Assembly: GCF_036906915.1 (NCBI RefSeq)
Contig: NZ_JBAKHX010000081.1
Location: forward strand, 1-33,923
From: Phytohabitans sp036906915
Lineage (GTDB): Bacteria; Actinomycetota; Actinomycetes; Mycobacteriales; Micromonosporaceae
DNA length: 33,923 bases
Direction of reading: 5' to 3'
The notes under the pieces are model-generated. The model did not search any database and was not told where the DNA came from. It was given only the letters and a program-made list of their open reading frames with translations. This document shows positions 23,485 to 30,651 of the stretch, in pieces. The translations under genes and the position numbers were made by a program. Numbering within the stretch: position 1 is the first letter of the stretch; every line of letters begins with the position of its first letter.

Positions 23485-24390
23485 GTGCTGACGATCGGGC
23501 TCACCGGCGGTATCGGAGCGGGCAAGAGCGCGGTGGCGAGCCGCCTCGCCGCGCGAGGCGCGCTGCTCGTCGACTCCGACCGGCTGGCGCGCGAGGTGGT
23601 CGCGGCGGGGACGCCGGGATTGGCCGCCGTCGTGGCGGCCTTCGGCGATGGGGTACTGGGACCAGACGGCGAACTGGACCGGCCCGCGCTGGGCACTCGG
23701 GTCTTCGGCGACGAGGCGGCCCGGCGGCGCTTGGAGGCGATCGTGCACCCGCGGGTCCGCGAGCGCTCCGTCGAGCTGACCGCCGCCGCCCCGCCCGACG
23801 CGATCGTGCTCAACGACGTCCCGCTACTCGCCGAGGTGGGGCTCGCGCCCGCGTACCATCTCGTGATCGTGGTCGAGGCGGACGAAGCCACCCGCGTGGA
23901 GCGACTGGTGCGAGACCGGGGAATGCCCGCGCCGCAGGCGCGGGCGCGGATCGCCGCGCAGGCCGGCGACGCCGACCGGCGCGCGGTCGCCGACGTGCTG
24001 CTGCGCAACGACGCCACGCTCGACGACCTCGCCGCGCGGGTCGACGCGCTGTGGGACGACCGGCTCGTCCCTTACGAGGAGAACGTGCGGCGTGGGCGGG
24101 TGGCTGAGCCTGGTGCTCTGGTACGCCCGGAGGACTGGCCGCGGGTCGCCGCGCGGCTCGGGCACGTGCTGGGCGGCGAGCCACGCCTCGCGGACAATGG
24201 CGTGATCGAGGTGCACGGCTTCGGGGCCGGCGGCGCCTGGACCGAGCGACGGGCCGACGAAACCGGTGCGCGGCGCGCGGGAAGGCAGAGCTCGGGTGAC
24301 GAGCTGGGTCTGGCGGGGTTCCCGCGGCTGGCGGACGGCCGGCACGGCAGCGCCGACCCCGGCCGCCCGGCCACCATCGTGCTTATTTGA
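23485..24390 (+). CDS. coaE: Dephospho-CoA kinase with a decayed GrpB-like tail
   Basis: 301 aa. Residues 1 to about 204 form a complete CoaE: P-loop GGIGAGKSAVA, DSDRLAREVV, IVHPRVRERS, VLNDVPLLAE, lid RDRGMPAPQARARIAAQ, and LVPYEENVRRG. It phosphorylates dephospho-CoA to CoA, the last step of the pathway. Many actinobacterial CoaE proteins continue into a GrpB/UPF0157 domain. Here only traces remain: PEDWPRVAARL at about 213, then residues 248-269 encoded by dispersed repeat copy 2, then GFPRL and HGSADPGRPA before an early stop. The GST and DHIGST-like core of GrpB is missing. The kinase should work; the tail is probably non-functional. The stop overlaps the convergent lipoprotein gene by 8 nt. 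Confidence 0.93.
   Translation: MLTIGLTGGIGAGKSAVASRLAARGALLVDSDRLAREVVAAGTPGLAAVVAAFGDGVLGPDGELDRPALGTRVFGDEAARRRLEAIVHPRVRERSVELTAAAPPDAIVLNDVPLLAEVGLAPAYHLVIVVEADEATRVERLVRDRGMPAPQARARIAAQAGDADRRAVADVLLRNDATLDDLAARVDALWDDRLVPYEENVRRGRVAEPGALVRPEDWPRVAARLGHVLGGEPRLADNGVIEVHGFGAGGAWTERRADETGARRAGRQSSGDELGLAGFPRLADGRHGSADPGRPATIVLI
24227..24290 (+). repeat. Dispersed repeat, copy 2 (inside coaE 3' end)
   Basis: Begins CCGGCGGCGCCTGGAC and runs to GGGAAGGCAGAG; about six mismatches to copy 1 over the first 60 bases. It is read in frame as part of the CoaE tail (GAWTERRADETGARRAGR), where a GrpB domain would be expected. Confidence 0.7.
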
Positions 24391-25921
24391 GCTTTGGCAC
24401 CCGACCCGGCTTGATGTCGAGCTGGCCGTAGGCGCCGATGCGGGTGCGCAGTTCGAGCCGCCGCAGGCCACCCGACTTGTCCACCCAGTACCTGATCGTG
24501 GCCTGCCCTCGCGCCCCGCCGACGTCGGCCACCTTCGAGATCTCGTACACGGTCACCGGCGTGCCGTCGAGCGTGTCCGCGCGCAGCCAGCGGGCCACCT
24601 TGCGGAGCTTCTTGGCGTCGTCGCGGCCGCTGCTGCTGACCGCGAGAGCCTCGTTGACCAACATGTCCAGGTCGAGGCCGCCGAGCGCGTCGCCACGGCG
24701 CACCCATGGGATGAGCTCCCAGCCCGTCTTCGCCGGCGGCAGCGGCGGCTTCTCCGCGTCCTTCTTCGCCTTCTGCACCGACACGCCCGCGCGGTTGACC
24801 CGCATGAGGTAGCCCTGGTCCTTCTCGTGTGCCAGGAAGTACGCCACCGTCGAGCGCCAGTCGATCCAGCCCTTGGCCTGGAGCGAGCCGGTTGGCAGCA
24901 TCGGCACGTTGAGGGTGAGCTCGCCGCCGCCGACCGCGCGGTTCCGCTGGCGCATCGCCGCAAGCACGGCCGCCTCGCGGGCGGTCACCTGGCGCGGCTT
25001 GGCGCCCCGCCCGCCGAACGCGTCGATCGCGACCAGTTCGGGCCTGTCCTCGCGACGAAGCTCGACGGTTACCGGCAGGTCCTTGGTGAGCAGCGCCTCG
25101 AACTTGTGTAGGCGGGCGTCGCCGTCCAGCCAGTACTTCACGGCGCCGCCCATCGCGGCGAGCGAGCCGGGGGAGGGGGTGGGACTTGCGGGTCCTACCG
25201 GTTTGGCGGCGCTCGGCGTCGACGTTGGTTTCTTCGTCGGTTTCGTCTTTGGTGGTTTCGTCTTTGGTGGTTTCGTCTTTGGTGATGCCGTCTGTGGTGA
25301 TGTCGTCTTTGTCGGTGTCGGCCGGGGTGGGACTGCCGGGCCGAGCAGGATGTCGACCGGGTGGTCGCTGATCTTGTCGCGGCCGATCCACTTGGCCTCG
25401 CTGCGCGCCAGCAGATCGGCCGCGTCGGGCTCCGCGCTGGCGATCGCGAACAGCAGAGCGAGGAACGAGTCGATCACCGCGGGCGTCGAGGAGGCGGCCG
25501 TGAACGGTCGTACGCTCCAGTTGTCGGTGGGCGGAACGGTGGGGGGCTCCACGGCGCGGCCCGGTCGGGTGGCCACGAGACCGGGTACCGACTGGAGGAG
25601 CCCGTCGTCCGGACTCGCTGTGGGCGTGGTGGCCGCGAGGTATACCAGCGGCCGGTGCCAGTCGACCCAGCCGGCGAGCCGGATCTCGCTGCCCGGCTTG
25701 CCCACCGTCGCCCGCAGGCCGACCCGCGCATCCTTGTAGTTGCGGGCGCGCATGCCGCCGAGCCGTTCCGCCTCCGCGGCGGTGAGCTGCCGGGCTTTGA
25801 CGGGCTCGTTCGTGGGCGCGCACGAGACCAGGCCAGTGGCCATGCTGGCGAGCGTGCCGCCGCCGAGGCAGACGAGGGCGATGACGGCGACAATGCGGCG
25901 CCGGTCTTGGGTTCCCTTCAC
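24383..25921 (-). CDS. Lipoprotein with two repeated domains and a Pro/Lys/Thr linker
   Basis: 512 aa, GTG start at 25921. The signal peptide ends in a good lipobox LVSC with Cys34. The protein has two similar halves: RNYKDARVGLRAT...LAGWVDWHRPLVYL at about 60-95 matches RNRAVGGGELTLN...AKGWIDWRSTVAYFL at about 330-370, and VKYWLDGDARLHKFE matches IRYWVDKSGGLRRLE near the C-terminus. The halves resemble the LppX/LprG-like fold used for lipid binding, but I see no decisive motif. A linker at about 205-250 contains the repeat KTKPP. It would be anchored outside the membrane. No Shine-Dalgarno seen. It converges with coaE. Function unknown. Confidence 0.7.
   Translation of the reverse strand: MKGTQDRRRIVAVIALVCLGGGTLASMATGLVSCAPTNEPVKARQLTAAEAERLGGMRARNYKDARVGLRATVGKPGSEIRLAGWVDWHRPLVYLAATTPTASPDDGLLQSVPGLVATRPGRAVEPPTVPPTDNWSVRPFTAASSTPAVIDSFLALLFAIASAEPDAADLLARSEAKWIGRDKISDHPVDILLGPAVPPRPTPTKTTSPQTASPKTKPPKTKPPKTKPTKKPTSTPSAAKPVGPASPTPSPGSLAAMGGAVKYWLDGDARLHKFEALLTKDLPVTVELRREDRPELVAIDAFGGRGAKPRQVTAREAAVLAAMRQRNRAVGGGELTLNVPMLPTGSLQAKGWIDWRSTVAYFLAHEKDQGYLMRVNRAGVSVQKAKKDAEKPPLPPAKTGWELIPWVRRGDALGGLDLDMLVNEALAVSSSGRDDAKKLRKVARWLRADTLDGTPVTVYEISKVADVGGARGQATIRYWVDKSGGLRRLELRTRIGAYGQLDIKPGRVPKLK
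25239..25283. repeat. 15-bp minisatellite in the lipoprotein linker
   Basis: Three perfect tandem copies of GGTTTCGTCTTTGGT, followed by decayed copies to about 25320. Read on the minus strand each unit encodes five linker residues (TKPPK), so copy-number change keeps the frame. Confidence 0.85.
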
Positions 25922-26008
25922 GGGAGGTTGAACTGGCTCAGCGCGCGAGAGGTGACGTGTTTTTTGGGCGTTCCTGCGTGCTTTGCGCGGGTGCGCTCGT
26001 CGCGGTGG

Positions 26009-26190
26009 GCGACGGTTCTGGATTTGGGGCGCTCGCGGCGGCCGGTCAGCGCGTCCTGCGCGACCACTCGAGTGCGCTCACCGACTAGCCGCCGGGGCTG
26101 CAACCCTGCGTCGGGGGTGCCCAGCCGGTGTGGAGGCCCGGTCACCTGCCCGATCGGCCGCCGCGAGCGGCCTACACTTAAGACGGTAGC
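26009..26190. repeat. MITE-like inverted-repeat region before uvrB
   Basis: The gap 25922-26287 has no supported gene. A perfect 15-bp arm CGCTCGCGGCGGCCG at 26030-26044 recurs inverted at 26155-26169, 110 bp away, and the 21 bases outside each arm match at about half of positions. This could be a small non-autonomous element or chance in GC-rich DNA. Confidence 0.35.
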
Positions 26191-26274
26191 GCGGTGATCT
26201 TTCCCACACAATGACAATATCGAAGTTGATCGTAGACGTTACCTGGGCGGGCGAATGTTGTCGGTGGGGCGGCG

Positions 26275-26280
26275 TACGGT
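26275..26280 (+). promoter_or_regulatory. -10 box for leaderless uvrB
   Basis: TACGGT ends 7 nt before the uvrB ATG, with no Shine-Dalgarno between. No LexA-type GAAC-N4-GTTC site was found nearby. Confidence 0.45.
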
Positions 26281-26287
26281 TTAGAAC

Positions 26288-28420
26288 ATGGCTCTCGAGA
26301 TCCCACGCGTGGATGGCCGTTTCGAGGTAATCAGCGACTACAAGCCGTCTGGTGACCAGCCGACAGCCATCGATGACCTTGAGCGTCGAGTGCGCCGGGG
26401 TGACCGCCACACCGTGCTGCTCGGCGCCACCGGTACGGGCAAGAGCGCCACCACGGCCTGGCTCGTCGAGCGGCTCCAGCGGCCGACCCTCGTGCTCGCG
26501 CACAACAAGACCCTATGCGCCCAGCTCGCCAAGGAGTTCCGCGAGCTGATGCCCAACAACGCCGTCGAATACTTCGTGTCGTACTACGACTACTACCAGC
26601 CCGAGGCGTACATCCCGCAGACCGACACCTACATCGAAAAGGACTCCTCGATCAACGAGGAGGTCGAGCGGCTGCGGCACTCGGCAACCATGTCGCTGCT
26701 GACCCGGCGCGACGTGATCGTGGTGGCCACGGTCTCCGCGATCTATGGCCTGGGCACCCCGTCGGAATACCTCGACCGGTCGGTCCGTGTGCAGGTGGGC
26801 AAGGAGGTCGACCGCGACAAGCTGCTGCGCCGGCTAGTCGACATCCAGTACACCCGCAACGACATGGCGTTCAACCGGGGCACGTTCCGGGTGCGCGGCG
26901 ACACGCTGGAGATCATCCCGGCGTACGAGGAGTTGGCGGTCCGCATCGAGCTCTTCGGCGACGAGGTCGAAAAGCTGTACTACCTGCACCCGCTCACCGG
27001 TGACGTGGTGCGGGAGGTCGACCAGCTCCTCATCTTCCCCGCGACCCACTACGCCGCCGGTCCCGAGCGGATGGAGCGGGCGATGCGCGGCATCGAGGCC
27101 GAGCTGGCCGAGCGCCTCGAAGAGCTGGAGCGGCAGGGCAAGCTGCTGGAGGCTCAGCGGCTGCGCATGCGCACGACGTACGACCTGGAGATGATGCGGC
27201 AGGTCGGGTTCTGCTCGGGCATCGAAAACTACTCGATGCACATCGACGGCCGTGAGCCCGGCAGCCCGCCGCACTGCCTCCTCGACTACTTCCCCGACGA
27301 CTTCCTGACGGTGATCGACGAGTCGCACCAGACGATCCCGCAGATCGGCGCGATGTACGAGGGTGACGCGTCCCGCAAGCGGCTGCTGATCGAGCACGGC
27401 TTCCGGCTCCCCAGCGCCGCCGACAACCGACCGCTGCGGTTCGACGAGTTCCTGGAGCGAGTGGGGCAGATGGTGTTCCTGTCGGCCACGCCCGGGCCGT
27501 GGGAGCTCCAGCACTCCGGCGGCGAGTTCGTCGAGCAGGTCATCCGCCCGACCGGCCTGATCGACCCCGAGGTGATCATCAAGCCCACCAAGGGCCAGAT
27601 CGACGACCTCATGCACGAGATCAACCTGCGCACCGAGCGCGACGAGCGGGTACTGGTCACCACCCTCACCAAGAAGATGGCCGAAGACCTCACCGACTAC
27701 CTGCTGGAGCACGGCATCCGCGTGCGCTACCTGCACTCCGAGGTCGACACCCTGCGCCGCGTCGAGCTGCTGCGCGAGCTGCGCAAGGGTGACTTCGACG
27801 TCCTCGTGGGCATCAACCTGCTCCGCGAGGGCCTCGACCTGCCCGAGGTGTCGCTGGTCGCGATCCTCGACGCCGACAAGGAGGGCTTCCTGCGCAGCGG
27901 CACCTCGTTGATCCAGACCATCGGCCGCGCCGCCCGAAACGTGTCGGGCCAGGTCCACATGTACGCCGACAAGATGACCCCGTCGATGGCCAACGCGATC
28001 GACGAGACCAACCGGCGCCGCGCCAAGCAGGTGGCGTACAACGAGGCCAACGGCATCTCGCCCGAGCCGCTCCGCAAGAAGATCCACGACATCCTCGACG
28101 ACATCTATCGCGAGGCCGACGACACCGAGGGCGCGCTCGGCGGCCACGGCCCTGGTGGCGCCATCATCGGCGGCGCCGGTCGGCAGATGTCTCGCGGCAA
28201 GGCCCCGGTGCCCGAGACCCGTTCGCGCGGCAGGGGCGCCACCCGCCCTGCCCCCGAGGGCATGGCCCGGGCTGAGCTGGCGCAGCTGATCCAGGACCTC
28301 AACGACCAGATGCTGGCGGCGGCGCGCGAGCTCCAGTTCGAGTTGGCCGCTCGCATCCGCGATGAGGTATCCGACCTGAAGAAGGAGCTCCGCGGCATGG
28401 ACGCCGCCGGCGTCAAATAG
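26288..28420 (+). CDS. uvrB: Excinuclease ABC subunit B
   Basis: 710 aa, full length. Walker A GATGTGKSATTAWL at about 47, the damage-probing beta-hairpin region YYDYYQPEAYIPQTDTYIEK at about 98, the DESHQT motif at about 343, helicase motifs VGINLLREGLDLPE and IQTIGRAARN, and the C-terminal UVR/UvrC-binding domain LIQDLNDQMLAAARELQFE near 672. It loads on damaged DNA with UvrA and then recruits UvrC for incision. A Gly/Arg-rich linker at about 620-655 is an actinobacterial feature. Complete. Confidence 0.97.
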   Translation: MALEIPRVDGRFEVISDYKPSGDQPTAIDDLERRVRRGDRHTVLLGATGTGKSATTAWLVERLQRPTLVLAHNKTLCAQLAKEFRELMPNNAVEYFVSYYDYYQPEAYIPQTDTYIEKDSSINEEVERLRHSATMSLLTRRDVIVVATVSAIYGLGTPSEYLDRSVRVQVGKEVDRDKLLRRLVDIQYTRNDMAFNRGTFRVRGDTLEIIPAYEELAVRIELFGDEVEKLYYLHPLTGDVVREVDQLLIFPATHYAAGPERMERAMRGIEAELAERLEELERQGKLLEAQRLRMRTTYDLEMMRQVGFCSGIENYSMHIDGREPGSPPHCLLDYFPDDFLTVIDESHQTIPQIGAMYEGDASRKRLLIEHGFRLPSAADNRPLRFDEFLERVGQMVFLSATPGPWELQHSGGEFVEQVIRPTGLIDPEVIIKPTKGQIDDLMHEINLRTERDERVLVTTLTKKMAEDLTDYLLEHGIRVRYLHSEVDTLRRVELLRELRKGDFDVLVGINLLREGLDLPEVSLVAILDADKEGFLRSGTSLIQTIGRAARNVSGQVHMYADKMTPSMANAIDETNRRRAKQVAYNEANGISPEPLRKKIHDILDDIYREADDTEGALGGHGPGGAIIGGAGRQMSRGKAPVPETRSRGRGATRPAPEGMARAELAQLIQDLNDQMLAAARELQFELAARIRDEVSDLKKELRGMDAAGVK

Positions 28421-28448
28421 CGGGGCGCCGCGGCGAGGGTGGGTCTCG

Positions 28449-28454
28449 TAGGCT
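28449..28454 (+). promoter_or_regulatory. -10 box for the leaderless GNAT gene
   Basis: TAGGCT ends 7 nt before the GTG at 28462, in the 41-nt gap after uvrB. Confidence 0.4.
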
Positions 28455-28461
28455 CAGCGGC

Positions 28462-29364
28462 GTGCCAGCCGAACTGACCTGGGGGCCGCTCGGTGCGGCG
28501 AGCGCCTCTGACGTCGCCGACCTTGCCGAGCGTTGCCGCGCCGTGGACGGCGGCCTGACCGAGGTGGCGATCAGCCGATACAGGGACAGCGACGCGATCA
28601 CCAGCGCTGGCCGTACGGCGGCGGGGGAGCTGGTCGCGGTGGCCGTCGTGCGGCGGGTCGGGGAGCGGGCGATGATCACCGGCATGGTCGACCCGGCGCA
28701 CCGTGGAGTCGGCGTGGGCTCGCGGTTGCTGGACTGGGCGCTGGCGGCAGCGGGCACGTTCACCAGCGATGTCGTGCTGGAGACCGAAGCCGTGACGCCC
28801 GAGGCGGAGCGGCTGTTCGAGAGTCGCGGGCTGCGGCAGGTGTTCGCCGAAGATGTCATGCGCATCGACCTGTCCACTGATCTGCCCCTGGTGCCGGTGC
28901 CGGCCGGCGTACGGATGATCACGTGGGCGCCGGAGACGGTGGCGCGGTTCTTCGCGGTCCACGAGGCGGCGTTCCGCGAACGGCCGGGTTTTCCGGGCTG
29001 GCCCGCGGAACGGTGGGTGGCGTGGACGGCCGGCGACGACGAGTTCCGTCCCGACTGGTCGCTGCTCGCGACCGAAGCGCCCGAATCGATCATCGACGCG
29101 GCGCCTGAAAGCGCAGCCGATCTCGGGTTCGTGACGTGTGCGGACGGGTGGATCGTGCAGGTTGGGGTGCGGCCGGAGGCGCGCGGGCGCGGCATCGCGA
29201 CAGCCCTCGTCGTCGAGGCACTGCGCCGGATGCGCGCCGACGGCGCCACCGCCGCCCTGCTCGACGTCAACGTCAACAATCCGGGCGCCGCGCGTCTCTA
29301 CGCACGGCTGGGCTTTTCGGTGCTCGGCCGCCGCGCCAGGTTCGAGCCCGTCAGGGCCTCGTAG
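28462..29364 (+). CDS. Two-domain GNAT acetyltransferase
   Basis: 300 aa, GTG start. Two GNAT folds in tandem: the first has the acetyl-CoA loop DPAHRGVGVGSRLLDWAL at about 76-94, the second VRPEARGRGIATALVVEAL at about 235-253 with the closing LDVNVNNPGAARLYARLGF. This layout and length are those of mycothiol synthase MshD and of related general acetyltransferases. I cannot tell them apart without comparison, so no symbol is given. Cytoplasmic. Its last 67 bases overlap the end of the convergent TetR gene. Confidence 0.82.
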   Translation: MPAELTWGPLGAASASDVADLAERCRAVDGGLTEVAISRYRDSDAITSAGRTAAGELVAVAVVRRVGERAMITGMVDPAHRGVGVGSRLLDWALAAAGTFTSDVVLETEAVTPEAERLFESRGLRQVFAEDVMRIDLSTDLPLVPVPAGVRMITWAPETVARFFAVHEAAFRERPGFPGWPAERWVAWTAGDDEFRPDWSLLATEAPESIIDAAPESAADLGFVTCADGWIVQVGVRPEARGRGIATALVVEALRRMRADGATAALLDVNVNNPGAARLYARLGFSVLGRRARFEPVRAS

Positions 29365-29894
29365 CCGGCCACGAACCGCTCCAGCGCCGCGTCGGCCGCG
29401 GGTCGGTCGCCGGTGGCGAGCAGGTCGAGGAGCAGGCCGCGCATGACCGCGACCCCGAGACGCGCGTCGGCCCGTGCCACGTCTTCGGGTACGCCGTGCC
29501 GGCGCGCGAACTCAACCGCTGGCGCCAGCCAGGAATCGACGATGCCGTCGAGCAACGGCACGGCGTGCGGGCGGCCCTGCAGCGCCTGGCCGTAGATCTC
29601 GAAGAACAGCCGCTCGTGCGGCCACAGCGACGGGTCGGCGAAGCGCCGCCACATCTGCCGGATCGCCTCGCCCGGCGCGTATCCGTCCAGCCCGGCGAAC
29701 GCGTCTCGTTGCTGCCGCTCCACCGTGCGGACGACCTCGACGAGCAGCCCTTCCTTGGAGCCGAAGTGGTAGATCAGCATGCGGTGGCTGGTGCCGAGCG
29801 TCGCCGCCAGCTGCCGGAGGCTGAGGTCGCTCAGCCCGTGCGCGGCGAGGTGGTCGATGGCCGCGTCCAGGAGGCGCTGCCGTGGCTCGGGCAT
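29298..29894 (-). CDS. TetR-family repressor
   Basis: 198 aa from the ATG at 29894; a start at 29915 would lie beyond the palindrome and inside the neighbour gene. The N-terminal HTH is typical: RQRLLDAAIDHLAAHGL, then LSLRQLAATLGTSHRMLIYHFGSKEGLL at about 22-50. The C-terminal ligand domain is helical (MWRRFADPSLWPHERLFFE). It probably represses itself and the divergent SRPBCC gene through the palindrome at 29890-29913. The inducer is unknown. The 3' end overlaps the GNAT gene. Confidence 0.88.
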   Translation of the reverse strand: MPEPRQRLLDAAIDHLAAHGLSDLSLRQLAATLGTSHRMLIYHFGSKEGLLVEVVRTVERQQRDAFAGLDGYAPGEAIRQMWRRFADPSLWPHERLFFEIYGQALQGRPHAVPLLDGIVDSWLAPAVEFARRHGVPEDVARADARLGVAVMRGLLLDLLATGDRPAADAALERFVAGYEALTGSNLARRPSTEKPSRA

Positions 29895-29913
29895 GTACCA
29901 TATGGTACATGCC
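29890..29913. promoter_or_regulatory. 24-bp perfect palindrome: TetR operator and both -10 boxes
   Basis: A perfect 24-bp palindrome whose half-site is GGCATGTACCAT. Each half contains one gene's start codon (ATG at 29909 plus strand, ATG at 29894 minus strand). On either strand TACCAT is followed by 7 nt and then the ATG, the spacing of a leaderless -10 box. TetR binding would block both promoters. Confidence 0.75.
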
Positions 29914-30349
29914 ACTGGACATCGATGTGTCGGCCCACTCCGCGGCCGACGCCGCCACCGTGTACGCGCTGGTCGAGTCGGGGGCGACGTGGCCCACCTG
30001 GACGGGGCTCGGCTCGTTCGAGCTGGAGCGGCCGGGGGAGGGCGTGCCGGAAGGCGTGGGCGCGATCCGGGTGTTCCGCACCTGGCCGTTCACCAGCCGG
30101 GAGGAGATCGTCGAGCGGGTGCCCGGCCGCCGGCTCAGCTATGTCCTGCTGTCGGGCATGCCGTTGCGCAACTACCGTGCGGACATCGACCTCACCCCGA
30201 AGGCGGACGGCACCACCATCCGGTGGCACTCGACGTTCGACCCAGCTGTGCCCGGCACTGGATGGTTCTGGCGCTGGCTTCTCGGCCGGTTCCTGCGCGA
30301 CTGCGTCAATGGCCTGGCACGCGAAGCCGGTGTCGGATCGCGCACCTAG
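29909..30349 (+). CDS. SRPBCC-fold protein (START/polyketide-cyclase-like)
   Basis: 146 aa, ATG inside the palindrome. The pattern DIDVSAHSAADAATVYALVESGATWPTWTG, FELERPGEGVPEGVGAIRVF and FLRDCVNGLAREA fits the SRPBCC helix-grip fold, which makes a hydrophobic pocket. This superfamily holds cyclases, lipid carriers and stress proteins; no catalytic residues can be named. It is probably controlled by the divergent TetR protein, so its ligand may relate to the inducer. Cytoplasmic. Confidence 0.78.
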   Translation: MPLDIDVSAHSAADAATVYALVESGATWPTWTGLGSFELERPGEGVPEGVGAIRVFRTWPFTSREEIVERVPGRRLSYVLLSGMPLRNYRADIDLTPKADGTTIRWHSTFDPAVPGTGWFWRWLLGRFLRDCVNGLAREAGVGSRT

Positions 30350-30440
30350 CCTCCTAGGACGCCTGAGTGAGTGTGAGAGGAAGGGCACTACAGGCCGTGC
30401 CAATGTGCCAAAAGCGGCGGTGATGGTGGATGATGGGTCG

Positions 30441-30566
30441 CAAGGAGGGGAGTATTCCCCGCGGCGGAGTCGTCAACACGGTCAGCGTCCGGTTCACCGG
30501 GGCTCTGACCCGGCGCCGCCGGCCACGGTCATGACCACTCGGACCGCGGCGGAAGAGACCTCCGAC
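30441..30566 (+). ncRNA. yybP-ykoY (Mn2+) riboswitch before terC
   Basis: Contains the family's invariant GGGGAGTA at 30447-30454, the GTCGTCAACACG stretch at 30469-30480, and the 3' closing GAAGAGACCTCC at 30552-30563. P1 is formed by GGAGG at 30444-30448 with CCTCC at 30559-30563, strengthened by GTC/GAC. The family senses Mn2+ and commonly precedes TerC-type exporters. The 3' P1 strand can instead pair with the terC Shine-Dalgarno (see findings). Confidence 0.85.
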
Positions 30567-30651
30567 AGAAATCACATCGCCACGTTTCGACGTTCCGGGT
30601 GGGCCCGAGGACGACTGCGGGGCGATGTCGTGTGTCTGCCGGAGGTCTACG

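Noticed and set aside
26198..26287. LexA/SOS box before uvrB
   Set aside because: I looked for GAAC-N4-GTTC; only partial look-alikes such as GAATGTTGTCG are present.
28462..29364. Naming the two-domain GNAT protein mshD
   Set aside because: The architecture fits, but it is shared by other acetyltransferases and no diagnostic residues could be confirmed by eye.
30625..30651. ATG start of terC at 30625
   Set aside because: No ribosome binding site; GGAGG is placed for the TTG at 30652.
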